From the NCBI GenBank assembly GCA_900541835.1, contig UQLL01000023.1:1-39443 (forward strand): a stretch of 39,443 bases of DNA. The letters run 5' to 3'. Source of the DNA: an uncultured Porphyromonadaceae bacterium. GTDB taxonomy: Bacteria; Bacteroidota; Bacteroidia; Bacteroidales; Muribaculaceae. Shown here piece by piece: positions 15,971 through 23,779 of the stretch. Under the pieces are notes generated by a model. The model was not told the origin of the DNA and did not search any database. It saw only the letters and a program-made list of their open reading frames with translations. How positions within the stretch are numbered: the stretch's first letter is position 1; every line of letters begins with the position of its first letter. The position numbers were made by a program, and so were the translations under genes.

Positions 15971-16771
15971 ATGATGAAGAAAAATCTACTCTGGGCGCTT
16001 GCCGCCCTTCTTTTCGCCGGAGCCTTCAGCTCCTGCAGCGACGATGACGACGATCCCTACATCTACACCCTCGACTACAAGCGTGCCGGCCTCAGCTACA
16101 CCGAGAGCCAGGTGTGGACCGGCGCATTCAAGGATGAGCCACTCTACATCAATCCGTTCAGCTTCGCCCACACCGGCAGCGAGGAATACGGAGGCTACTT
16201 CTCCGGCTATGTCGCTACAAAATCCACCGACAAGGGCTACTTCCCTGACATGATGGCACACCAGTTCGATGTCACCGCCGGCGGCAGCGCCTCTGGCGTG
16301 GGCAACCCCTACCTGGTGGCCTACTGGAACTCCTCGGAGACCGACGACACCGAGCTCGGCCAGCGCTCCACCATCATCTACGTCAAGCGGCAGTACGGCA
16401 ACCACCCTGCAGACTTCACGCCCCGCTCGGTGAAGATCTGCAACACCTCCTACACATACTATTGCATGACACGCGGCAACGACTTCTGCCGCAAATTCGC
16501 CGAGGGCGACTACCTGAAGCTGACGGCCCACGGTGTGCACAGCCAGGGCGGCGAGACCACCCTCGACTTCTACCTGGCACGCTGCGAAGGTCCCGAGGAG
16601 GACTGGTACGTGACCGACTGGACAAACTGGGACCTGTCGCCGCTGGGCAACGTCATGGCCATCTACTTCACCATGGAGTCGTCCGACAAGGGCCAGTGGG
16701 GCATGAACACTCCGGCCTACTTCGGCCTGGACGCCCTGGAGGTCAGCTGCAACCACTACATGCTCGAATGA
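15971..16771 (+). CDS. DUF4465 family lipoprotein
   Basis: This 266-residue protein has a lipoprotein signal peptide ending FSSC (Cys22). The run SDDDDD after the cysteine resembles a Bacteroidetes lipoprotein export signal, suggesting display on the cell surface. The rest matches DUF4465, a beta-rich fold with GYFSGYVATKSTD, FDVTAGG..SGVGNPYLVAYW and an FGLDALEV ending; related domains occur in carbohydrate-binding surface proteins, but the function is not established. The start ATGATGAAG is chosen because the signal peptide follows directly. It is followed after 1 nt by the small TPR gene. Confidence 0.78.
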   Translation: MMKKNLLWALAALLFAGAFSSCSDDDDDPYIYTLDYKRAGLSYTESQVWTGAFKDEPLYINPFSFAHTGSEEYGGYFSGYVATKSTDKGYFPDMMAHQFDVTAGGSASGVGNPYLVAYWNSSETDDTELGQRSTIIYVKRQYGNHPADFTPRSVKICNTSYTYYCMTRGNDFCRKFAEGDYLKLTAHGVHSQGGETTLDFYLARCEGPEEDWYVTDWTNWDLSPLGNVMAIYFTMESSDKGQWGMNTPAYFGLDALEVSCNHYMLE

Positions 16772-16772
16772 T

Positions 16773-17045
16773 ATGACCCTGCAAGAGATAAAGGCCGCGC
16801 AGGCCGCCGGAGCCACCGGAGAGGAGACGCTCCGTGCGCTGGACGCCTACATCGCCGCCCACAACTCCGACGACGAGGCGCTGACGGAGCGCGGCATGCT
16901 CAACTGGGCCATGAACCGCCGCTCGGCGGCCATAAACGACTACCTGGCGGCCGTGCGCCTCAATCCAAGGAGCCGCGCCGGACAGGCCCTCAAGGCCGCA
17001 TACGATATCCTAAACTTCTACAACAAGGACCTCTACAACCCGTAA
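16773..17045 (+). CDS. small TPR-like protein
   Basis: This 90-residue helical protein contains one clear TPR-like unit (about 34-67, ALTERGMLNWAMNRRSAAINDYLAAVRLNP) split by the usual small-residue pattern, with short helices on each side. No signal peptide, so it is cytoplasmic. Its start lies 1 nt after the DUF4465 stop, so the two share a message. Small single-TPR proteins of this kind are common in Bacteroidales, but I know of no assigned function. Confidence 0.65.
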   Translation: MTLQEIKAAQAAGATGEETLRALDAYIAAHNSDDEALTERGMLNWAMNRRSAAINDYLAAVRLNPRSRAGQALKAAYDILNFYNKDLYNP

Positions 17046-17051
17046 TCAGCC

Positions 17052-17119
17052 GAGAGCTGAGAGCCGAGAGAGATAGCTGACGCACCCGTGGCTATGCCTA
17101 CTCTCAGCCCTCAGCTCTC
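17052..17119. repeat. composite repeat forming a terminator-like hairpin
   Basis: Arms 17052-17070 and 17101-17119 are a 19-bp inverted repeat with two mismatches (GAGAGCTGAGAGCCGAGAG against its partner). The loop contains a REP-like core from GACGCACCC to GCCTAC. The right arm is followed by AGCTTTT and a T-rich tract, so it may also end transcription before engB. Confidence 0.6.
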
Positions 17120-17139
17120 AGCTTTTGAAAAATTTTTAT

Positions 17140-17147
17140 TAATTTTG
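17140..17147 (+). promoter_or_regulatory. engB -7 box
   Basis: TAATTTTG ends 7 nt before the engB ATG at 17155, so the leader would be only a few nucleotides long. No TTTG at the standard -33 position. Confidence 0.5.
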
Positions 17148-17154
17148 CAGGCGA

Positions 17155-17778
17155 ATGAAGATCGAGAGCGCGAAATTTGAGATCAGCCAGCCCGACTACC
17201 GCCAGTGCCCCAGCCACGAAGTACCCGAATACGCCTTCATCGGCCGGAGCAATGTCGGCAAGTCGTCGCTCATCAACATGCTGACAGGCCGCAAGGGTCT
17301 GGCCAAGACCAGCCAGACCCCCGGCAAGACGTTGCTCATAAACCACTTCAGCATCAACGACGGCAAGTTCTACATTGTGGACCTGCCCGGCTACGGCTAT
17401 GCCGCACGCGGCAAGGACCAGCGAGCCAAGCTCCGCGAGCTCATTGAAAACTACGTTCTGCACCGCCGAGAGATGACGCTGCTGTTCGTGCTGCTCGACA
17501 TACGACACACCCCCCAGAAGGTCGACATGGAGTTCATGACCTTCCTGGGCGAGAACCAGGTACCTTTCGCCATCATCTTCACCAAGGCCGACAAGCTCGG
17601 GCCCGTCGCCGTGCAGCGCAACGTCGACGCCTACCGCCGGGCACTGTCGGAGCACTGGGAGGAGCTGCCCCCTGTTTTCGTGACCTCATCCAGCACCGGC
17701 ACCGGACGCGACCAGGTGCTCGACTACATCGAAAGCGTCAACCGCACCGTGCTCGCCCAGCAGAAAGCACAAAAATAA
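17155..17778 (+). CDS. engB: ribosome biogenesis GTP-binding protein EngB/YsxC
   Basis: EngB is an essential GTPase needed for late large-subunit ribosome assembly. The 207-residue protein has all G motifs: GRSNVGKS (30-37), the switch TSQTPGKT (52-59), DLPGYG (76-81) and FTKADKL (about 143-149). Length is normal. The start ATG is set by the -7 box 7 nt upstream. A GtrA-type gene follows 6 nt after the stop, probably in the same message. Confidence 0.95.
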   Translation: MKIESAKFEISQPDYRQCPSHEVPEYAFIGRSNVGKSSLINMLTGRKGLAKTSQTPGKTLLINHFSINDGKFYIVDLPGYGYAARGKDQRAKLRELIENYVLHRREMTLLFVLLDIRHTPQKVDMEFMTFLGENQVPFAIIFTKADKLGPVAVQRNVDAYRRALSEHWEELPPVFVTSSSTGTGRDQVLDYIESVNRTVLAQQKAQK

Positions 17779-17784
17779 CAGAGT

Positions 17785-18279
17785 ATGAGCCACACCGCCG
17801 CCACGCAAGAATCCGAACAGCCGAAGAAACCCGGCCACAACATCTTCCACCGGCTGATGCGCGGCGACGGACAACTGGCGCAGATAGTGCGTTTCGGCAT
17901 GGTGGGCGGCATGGCAACCCTCATCCAGTACGGCGTGTACGTGGTCTTCGTGGGTCCTGTCGGAGTGCCGGCCGTGCTGTCGACCATGATCAGCTACGCC
18001 ATCAGCTTCATCTTCAACTTCTTCCTCTCAAACTACTTCACCTTCCACTCGCGGCCGAACGCCCTGCGTGGCATAGGATTCACCCTCTCGCACCTTATCA
18101 ACATGGGCCTGCAGGTGGGCATGGTGGCCATCTTCCAGCAAATCATGAGCAAGGAGCTGGCGCTGCTGCCGGCCATGGCCGTCTGCATCCCCCTCAACTA
18201 CCTTCTGGTCCGCTTCGCCCTCACCTCCGCCTTCATGGACCGCCTCTCACAGCGCCTCGCCGACCTGCGGAAGAAGTAA
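17785..18279 (+). CDS. GtrA family membrane protein
   Basis: This 164-residue protein has four predicted membrane helices, starting with QIVRFGMVGGMATLIQYGVY and ISYAISFIFNFFLSNYFTF, the hallmark of GtrA/DPMS-type proteins. Members help move or present polyprenyl-linked sugars for glycan modification. About 30 polar residues precede the first helix and a basic tail ends the protein. It sits 6 nt after engB and is followed by a strong bidirectional terminator, so it closes this transcript. Confidence 0.82.
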   Translation: MSHTAATQESEQPKKPGHNIFHRLMRGDGQLAQIVRFGMVGGMATLIQYGVYVVFVGPVGVPAVLSTMISYAISFIFNFFLSNYFTFHSRPNALRGIGFTLSHLINMGLQVGMVAIFQQIMSKELALLPAMAVCIPLNYLLVRFALTSAFMDRLSQRLADLRKK

Positions 18280-18385
18280 ATTAACTTTTCTCACTCTCTC
18301 AGTGTAACTTTTATACCTTCCCGACGCCTAAATGGGTACAAGGTGGAAATGGGCATAACACATTCCTGAACAGCAAGTCCAGGCA

Positions 18386-18428
18386 ACAAAAGCGGCGCTC
18401 ACCTCTCTGAAGTGAGCGCCGCTTTTGT
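18386..18428. terminator. bidirectional intrinsic terminator
   Basis: ACAAAAGCGGCGCTCAC (18386-18402) and GTGAGCGCCGCTTTTGT (18412-18428) form a perfect 17-bp stem with a 9-nt loop. The A/T ends provide a U-tract in both directions. It lies between the convergent GtrA-type and HMA genes. Confidence 0.9.
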
Positions 18429-18439
18429 AAAGGTTGTAA

Positions 18440-19117
18440 TTATTTGCGCTTCTTGGTCTTCTGGGGCTTGGAGTAACGCTTGGTGTCGGCCTTGGCGTCC
18501 TTCTTCAGCTCCTGAGTGGCAGTGGCCTTGACGGCAGCAGCGGGACGGGCCTCGCACTCAACGGCTACGTTATCGGCCTCCCTGGCGCAAGGAGTGGCGG
18601 TGGCGCATTCGGCCTTGACGGCTTTGACGGCGGGCACGGCCTGCCGCGAGCACTGGTGGTTAGGCTCGTTGCAGCCGGTACCCGTGCATTCGTGGGCGGC
18701 CTCGCGGACGGTGGCCTTGCCGTCGATGGCAGTGACTATGCCGGGGTTGGCTTGCTCGATGCGCTGCATCTTCTGCGCGGCTTCCTTGCTGACGGCCACG
18801 CCGTTGGCGCACTGACCGGCGGAGGCACGTACGCACTTCTCGGCCGGAGTGGCGGTATAGCCGATACCGGCAAGCGCCTGCACGATTACCTCAGGCTTGA
18901 GACTGGCGCCGTTGTAGACGACCTCCACGGTCTGGGCTCCCAGGCACGTCTTCACCGAGTCGACGCCGGCGAGGGCCTGAAGGGCGGACTGCACACGGGC
19001 GGCGCAGTTCTCGCAGTTCATATTAGGGCTCAGGGCGTACACCACCCGCGAACTGCTCTGGGCGTAGCACGACACTCCGAAGAGCACGGCCAGCACGAGG
19101 GCTAATAACTTTTTCAT
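18440..19117 (-). CDS. secreted Cys-rich protein with heavy-metal-associated domain
   Basis: This 225-residue protein has a signal peptide ending near CYAQ (20), then an HMA fold (about 23-92) with the metal motif MNCENC (Cys35, Cys38) and the usual VDSVKTCLGAQTVEVVYN strand. The second half is unlike known HMA proteins. It has further cysteines at 95, 103, 144, 149, 156, 171, 177 and 188, including CTGTGCNEPNHQC, in an Ala-rich region. It ends with a very basic Lys-rich tail. A periplasmic or surface metal-binding role is inferred. No transporter or metal regulator is adjacent, and the gene has its own promoter and a shared terminator. Confidence 0.7.
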   Translation of the reverse strand: MKKLLALVLAVLFGVSCYAQSSSRVVYALSPNMNCENCAARVQSALQALAGVDSVKTCLGAQTVEVVYNGASLKPEVIVQALAGIGYTATPAEKCVRASAGQCANGVAVSKEAAQKMQRIEQANPGIVTAIDGKATVREAAHECTGTGCNEPNHQCSRQAVPAVKAVKAECATATPCAREADNVAVECEARPAAAVKATATQELKKDAKADTKRYSKPQKTKKRK

Positions 19118-19155
19118 GATTTCTACGTTAAAAAATGTGTGAGTACTTATTTTTG

Positions 19156-19198
19156 CAAAGGTAAGACTTCTCCGCCAAATATAAAAGCATTACCTTTG
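19156..19198. promoter_or_regulatory. mirror-image divergent -7 boxes (HMA gene and dut)
   Basis: TACCTTTG on the minus strand (19156-19163) serves the HMA gene and TACCTTTG on the plus strand (19191-19198) serves dut. Together they form an inverted repeat, CAAAGGTAA/TTACCTTTG. Predicted leaders are about 35 nt each. The -33 regions overlap, and neither has an exact TTTG. Confidence 0.5.
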
Positions 19199-19235
19199 TA
19201 AAAAGTTCCGCACGAACCCAAAATACCTGAAAACA

Positions 19236-19688
19236 ATGACTGACAACGACCTTATACTGCGCATAGTCAACCGTAGCCCGCACCCCCTGCCGGAATACTC
19301 CACGCCAGGCGCGTCGGGCATGGACATCCATGCCTGGCTACCCGACGGACCCATCACGCTCAACTCGCTCGAGCGCCGCCTCATCCCCACCGGCCTGTAC
19401 ATGGACATCCCCTACGGCTACGAGGTGCAAATCCGTCCGCGCTCGGGCCTGTCGCTGCGACAAGGCCTGACGGTGGCCAACACCCCCGGCACCGTCGACA
19501 GCGACTTCCGCGGCGAAGTATGCGTCATCATGGTCAACATCGGCACCGAGCCGGTGACCGTCAACGACGGCGACCGCATCTGTCAGATGGTGGTGGCGCC
19601 GGTGATGCACGTCACCTGGCAGGATTCCGGCGACACCCTCTCACAGACCACGCGCGGCGCCGGAGGCTTCGGCCACACAGGCGTATAA
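19236..19688 (+). CDS. dut: dUTP diphosphatase
   Basis: Dut hydrolyses dUTP to dUMP, keeping uracil out of DNA and feeding dTMP synthesis. The 150-residue protein has the five trimeric dUTPase motifs: ASGMDIHA, RPRSGLS, GTVDSDFRGEV, DRICQMVV and the C-terminal TTRGAGGFGHTG. Length is normal. Motif 3 has Thr-Val where Val/Leu-Ile is common, which is conservative. It leads a run that continues with TPR, DUF4292 and EnvC-like genes; this order is common in Bacteroidales. Confidence 0.95.
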   Translation: MTDNDLILRIVNRSPHPLPEYSTPGASGMDIHAWLPDGPITLNSLERRLIPTGLYMDIPYGYEVQIRPRSGLSLRQGLTVANTPGTVDSDFRGEVCVIMVNIGTEPVTVNDGDRICQMVVAPVMHVTWQDSGDTLSQTTRGAGGFGHTGV

Positions 19689-19716
19689 GAGAACCCCACT
19701 CCAGAACACTCACAGG

Positions 19717-21507
19717 TTGAAAAAGAAAATCACATTCTTCGCATTCGCGGCCGCCTTTGTCGGCGCATTGCTGCTGATGCCTGCCGTGCACGGCGCACCC
19801 GGCAACGACACCGCCAAGTCGCTCTATTACTCACGGCAGTCGTACAAGCATACCGACAGCACCGACCAGGCCTACGAGCTGGCCCGCTACGCCTCGCGCC
19901 TGGATCCCGGCAACCTCAACGCCGGCTTCTACGCCTCGCTCTACGGCATCCTGCTCTCGCCCGACTCGGCCACCTTTGCCCGCGGTCGCCAGGCCATGCG
20001 CCGATACGTGGAGACCTACCCCGGCGACATCAACGAGGCAGCCCTCTACGCCATGCTCTGCGAGAACCTGCTCCGCGACCCCGGGGAATCGGCCCGCATC
20101 CAGGAGCGCCTGCTCCGCATATACCCCCGCCGCACCGACATACTCATGACCCTGGCGCAGACCTACCAGAAGCTCGACAGCATCGCCCTGGCCGTGCGCA
20201 CCGTGCGCCGCTACGAGCACGCCGAGGGACAGGACGACAACACCGTCACCACCAAGGCCTCGCTGCTGCTCACCATGGGCGACACCGCGGGCGCCATAGC
20301 CGCCGTCGACACCCTCGCGACCCTGCGCCCGGATATGTCCGGCACCTGGCTGCTGCGCGGCTCCCTGTTCGACTTCATCGGCCAAAAGGACTCCGCACTG
20401 GTGAACATGCGCCGCGCCGAGGCACTGGAGCCTTACCGCTTCCACCCCAAGATGGCCCTTTCGCAGCACTACCAGGAGGCCGGCGACACCGTCATGGCCG
20501 ACCGGCTGATGACCGAGGCCCTGGCCACCAACGACCTCTCCGTCGACGAGAAAGCCGAGGGACTGAGCCAGTTCATATCCACCCTCTACACCGACTCGGC
20601 CAATGTGGCCCGCGCTTTCCCGATGATCGAGGCGCTGCTGGCCCAGGAGCCCGACAATACCGCGATACTCCGTCTCCGCGCCGCCGTGGAGGATGAACTC
20701 AAGATGTCCAAGGACCTGGAGAAGACCATGCGCCACATCCTGGAAATCGAGCCACAGTCCAAGAGCATCTGGGAGCAGCTTATGCTCGAACTCATCGACG
20801 CCAAGGACTACGACGCCGCCAAAAAAGTCTATGACGACGCCGTGGCCACCCTCGAAGAGAAGGACCCGACCCTGGACATCTACCTGGCCTCCGCCTACGC
20901 CATCCAGGAGAAGCCCCGCCAAGCCGCCGACATGCTGCTGCAGACCGTGCGCCACTACCTGCCCACCTACTCGGCCCATATGCCCGTCAAGGAGCTTAAG
21001 GACTCCGTCGAGGCCCGCGACTACTACGCCCCGGCCGTCGCCAACCTAATGCAGATGTACGGTGACCAGTTCGTCAGTCTCCGCGACACAGCCACCGCCT
21101 TCACCATATACGAACAGGTACTCTCCATCGACCCCGAAAACGTCATGACGCTCAACAACTACGCCTACTTCATGGCCCTGCGCGACAGCGACCTGGACCG
21201 TGCCGCCGAGATGAGCCTCAAGACAGTCACCGACCAGCCCGATAACGGCACCTTCCTCGACACCTACGCCTTCATACTGTTCAAGAAAGGGGACTACGAA
21301 CGCGCCAAGGTATACCAGGAGATGGCCATCGAGGACACCAAGCCCGAGGAGGCCTCCGCCGAGCTCTACAACCACTACGGCGACATACTCTTCAAGCTCG
21401 GGCAGACCCGCCTGGCCGTCGACAACTGGCGCAAGGCCCTGGAGAAGGAGCCCGACAACGAGCTGATTAAACGCAAGATCAAAGATGAGACGTACTACGA
21501 TAAATAG
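19717..21507 (+). CDS. exported tetratricopeptide repeat protein
   Basis: This 596-residue protein starts with a signal peptide (KKKITFFAFAAAFVGALLL..AVHGA) and then consists of consecutive TPR helices almost to the end, including a C-terminal set with DPENVMTLNNYAYFMALR. It should be periplasmic or attached to the cell envelope. TPR proteins scaffold complexes; the partner is unknown. The start is a TTG, because the signal peptide begins immediately and no ATG fits. It lies 28 nt after dut and overlaps the DUF4292 gene by 23 nt. Confidence 0.8.
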   Translation: MKKKITFFAFAAAFVGALLLMPAVHGAPGNDTAKSLYYSRQSYKHTDSTDQAYELARYASRLDPGNLNAGFYASLYGILLSPDSATFARGRQAMRRYVETYPGDINEAALYAMLCENLLRDPGESARIQERLLRIYPRRTDILMTLAQTYQKLDSIALAVRTVRRYEHAEGQDDNTVTTKASLLLTMGDTAGAIAAVDTLATLRPDMSGTWLLRGSLFDFIGQKDSALVNMRRAEALEPYRFHPKMALSQHYQEAGDTVMADRLMTEALATNDLSVDEKAEGLSQFISTLYTDSANVARAFPMIEALLAQEPDNTAILRLRAAVEDELKMSKDLEKTMRHILEIEPQSKSIWEQLMLELIDAKDYDAAKKVYDDAVATLEEKDPTLDIYLASAYAIQEKPRQAADMLLQTVRHYLPTYSAHMPVKELKDSVEARDYYAPAVANLMQMYGDQFVSLRDTATAFTIYEQVLSIDPENVMTLNNYAYFMALRDSDLDRAAEMSLKTVTDQPDNGTFLDTYAFILFKKGDYERAKVYQEMAIEDTKPEEASAELYNHYGDILFKLGQTRLAVDNWRKALEKEPDNELIKRKIKDETYYDK

Positions 21508-22276
21508 GTTGCTGGCGGCTCTATTGTTCATTGTTCATTGCTCATTGTTCGCTGAGAGCCATGCCGCCACCGACGCCGAAGGACAGGCCTTCCTCAACGC
21601 CCTGGCGGCCTCCTACACCCCCTGGAGCAGCGTCCAGCTCGACGGCAAGCTGCGCATGGACAAGCTCCCCGTCATCCCTTCGGTGCGCATATACATGGAG
21701 AAGGGCAAGAAGCTCTACATCTCCGTGCGGGCGCCGTTCGTGGGCGAGGTCGGACGACTGGAACTCGACGGCACGCAGCTCACGGCCGTCAACCGCATGA
21801 AGAAGGTGTGGGTGCGCGAGGACCTCGGCCAGGCCATCGGCTCCACGCTGCCCGTCAAGACCGAGGATGCCCAGGACCTCTTCCTGGGGCGCGTCTTCCT
21901 CACCGACTACGGCACCCTCAGCACCCGGAACATGGCCCTCTGCAACGTCTACGACGAGACCGACTGCTGGCTGCTCGTGCCCCTGACCCAGCCCGCCGGC
22001 GGCTCCGTGCGCTACGGATACGCCTTCGACTACCAGCGCCGGATGCAGGACCTCTACGTCACCACCGTCAGCGAGAACTACGCCGCCCTGGTGGCCTACT
22101 CCTACAGCGGCAGGAAAACCATTCTCGACTTCGACATCCATGTAAGGGATAAGTCGTACGAGGCCACGCTCACCCTCGACGAGCCCAAGTGGAACCCCGA
22201 CAAGCCCCTCGGACCCATCGAGATCAGTGACAGCTGGCGGCGCGTCGATATCAGGACTTTCCTCAAATCATTCTGA
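21485..22276 (+). CDS. DUF4292 family exported protein
   Basis: This 263-residue protein matches DUF4292, a Bacteroidetes family of lipoprotein-like, beta-rich envelope proteins related in fold to LolA/LolB-type carriers (fold link inferred). Visible segments are VQLDGKLRMDKLPVIPSVRIYMEKGKKLYISV, split into strands, and a C-terminal WRRVDIRTF. The N-terminal hydrophobic segment LLAALLFIVHCSLFAESHA is odd: it is encoded by a tandem heptamer repeat, and IVHC is a poor lipobox, so the usual lipidation may be lost or the start may differ. It overlaps the TPR gene by 23 nt and precedes the EnvC-like gene. Confidence 0.75.
   Translation: MRRTTINRLLAALLFIVHCSLFAESHAATDAEGQAFLNALAASYTPWSSVQLDGKLRMDKLPVIPSVRIYMEKGKKLYISVRAPFVGEVGRLELDGTQLTAVNRMKKVWVREDLGQAIGSTLPVKTEDAQDLFLGRVFLTDYGTLSTRNMALCNVYDETDCWLLVPLTQPAGGSVRYGYAFDYQRRMQDLYVTTVSENYAALVAYSYSGRKTILDFDIHVRDKSYEATLTLDEPKWNPDKPLGPIEISDSWRRVDIRTFLKSF
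21523..21550 (+). repeat. tandem heptamer ATTGTTC x4 inside the DUF4292 signal peptide
   Basis: Four head-to-tail copies read ATTGTTC, ATTGTTC, ATTGCTC, ATTGTTC. The unit is not a multiple of three, so gain or loss of one copy would shift the DUF4292 frame. It codes for the core of the signal peptide. Confidence 0.75.
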
Positions 22277-22279
22277 CAC

Positions 22280-23779
22280 TTGCCCTTGAAAATCAGACAC
22301 ATACGGCTATTTCTCCTGACGGCGCCCCTGCTGGCGGCGGCGATAATCGGCGCCGGCATCGGAGAGCTTGAGGCGCGTCCGAAAAAGAAGAAGGCGCACG
22401 CACCCACGCGCACGGAGCTGCAGAAGCAGAAGCGTGCCGCACAGACAGAAATCAGGCAGGCCCAGGGACAGATACGCTCCAACGAGGGCGAGATAGCAGC
22501 CAATCTGCGCAAGGTGCAGGTGCTGGAGACACAGATCGACGATACCCACAAGTCGCTCGACAGCCTGGCCGCCGTCAGCAGGCGCCTAAGCGACACCGGC
22601 GTTAAGCTGCAGAGCGACATCGCCGGCAACCAGGCCGAGCTTGCCCGTCTGCGCGCCGCCTACCTGAAGGAAATAAAGCAGATGCGCCTGCACCGGGCAC
22701 AGACCACCGGTATGGCATTCCTCTTCTCCGCCAAGAACTTCCACCAGGGCCTGGCGCGTATGCGCTACATGCGCCGCATAGCCGAGTGGCGCCGTTCGCG
22801 CACCGACGCCATCGGCGACCAGCTGACGCTGCTGGAGACACAGAACCGTCAGCTGGCGGTCACTCGCCGCGCTCAGGACGCCACGGTAGCCGAGACGCGC
22901 AACCGCCAGAGCCGCCTCGGCAGCGACAAGCAGCAGCTCGAGAGCCTCTCCGCCCGGCTCCGCTCCGACAACCAGGGTCTACAGTCGCTCATCGCCAAGA
23001 AACGGTCGGAGATAACCTCCCTCGACCGTAAAACGGCCGCACTGATAGCCCAGGCGCAGGCCGCCGCCGAGGCCCGGCGCCGTGCCGAGGCCCAACGCCA
23101 GGCCGCGCAGAAAAGAGCCGAAGAGCAGCGCCTCGCCGCCGAACGCCGCGCCGAGCAGGAACGCCAGATTCACGAGCAACGTGCCGACCAGTCACATCGG
23201 ACGAGTCAGACCAGTCCGACTTCCAAGCCTGCGCCCAGCATAGCATCCACATCCGCCTCTTCATCCCCCTACGCCGAGGCCCGCAGACGGCGACCCCGCG
23301 CCTCCGCACCTGTCCAAAAGCCGCATGAGGAGAAACCGGCAAAAACCACCACCGCCACTTCCACCCCGGCCTCCGGGTTCGCCTCCGCCAAGGGTTCCCT
23401 GCCCCGGCCTGTCCGAGGCAGCTTCCGCATCGTCATCCCCTACGGACGCCATTCGCGGCCAGACATGCCCAAAGTGCAGCTCGACAACACCGGCATAGAT
23501 GCCGAAGTAAACTCAGGAGCCGCCGTGCAGGCAGTGTACGATGGCCAGGTGGCCGCCGTGTACCGTGCCCAGGGCTTCGGCACGGTCGTGCTCCTGCGCC
23601 ACGGCGAATACTACACCGTATACGCCAACCTCGGCTCCTGCTCCGTCTCCACCGGGCAGAAGCTGAAGCAGGGCCAGACCCTCGGCACCGTCGCCTCCGG
23701 CGGCGACCTCGCCCCCACCATCCACTTCGAGGTATGGAAACAGCGCACACGTCTAAATCCGAGCGAATGGCTGAGATGA
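22280..23779 (+). CDS. EnvC-like amidase-activator protein with degenerate LytM domain
   Basis: This 499-residue protein has a short N-terminal hydrophobic segment (about 9-27), long coiled coils (about 45-170 and 190-305), a Pro/Ser/Thr-rich linker, and a C-terminal LytM/M23 domain (about 385-499). In the LytM domain the zinc motif expected as HxGID reads NTGID, and the expected AHL of the HxH motif reads ANL. The domain is therefore probably inactive, as in E. coli EnvC, which activates cell-wall amidases at division. The start is TTG, at 22280 or 22286, 3-9 nt after the DUF4292 stop. It overlaps the next gene as ATGA. Confidence 0.8.
   Translation: MPLKIRHIRLFLLTAPLLAAAIIGAGIGELEARPKKKKAHAPTRTELQKQKRAAQTEIRQAQGQIRSNEGEIAANLRKVQVLETQIDDTHKSLDSLAAVSRRLSDTGVKLQSDIAGNQAELARLRAAYLKEIKQMRLHRAQTTGMAFLFSAKNFHQGLARMRYMRRIAEWRRSRTDAIGDQLTLLETQNRQLAVTRRAQDATVAETRNRQSRLGSDKQQLESLSARLRSDNQGLQSLIAKKRSEITSLDRKTAALIAQAQAAAEARRRAEAQRQAAQKRAEEQRLAAERRAEQERQIHEQRADQSHRTSQTSPTSKPAPSIASTSASSSPYAEARRRRPRASAPVQKPHEEKPAKTTTATSTPASGFASAKGSLPRPVRGSFRIVIPYGRHSRPDMPKVQLDNTGIDAEVNSGAAVQAVYDGQVAAVYRAQGFGTVVLLRHGEYYTVYANLGSCSVSTGQKLKQGQTLGTVASGGDLAPTIHFEVWKQRTRLNPSEWLR

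Noticed and set aside
22280..23779. Active M23 peptidase
   Set aside because: Key zinc-binding histidines are replaced (NTGID, ANL), so an inactive activator role fits better.
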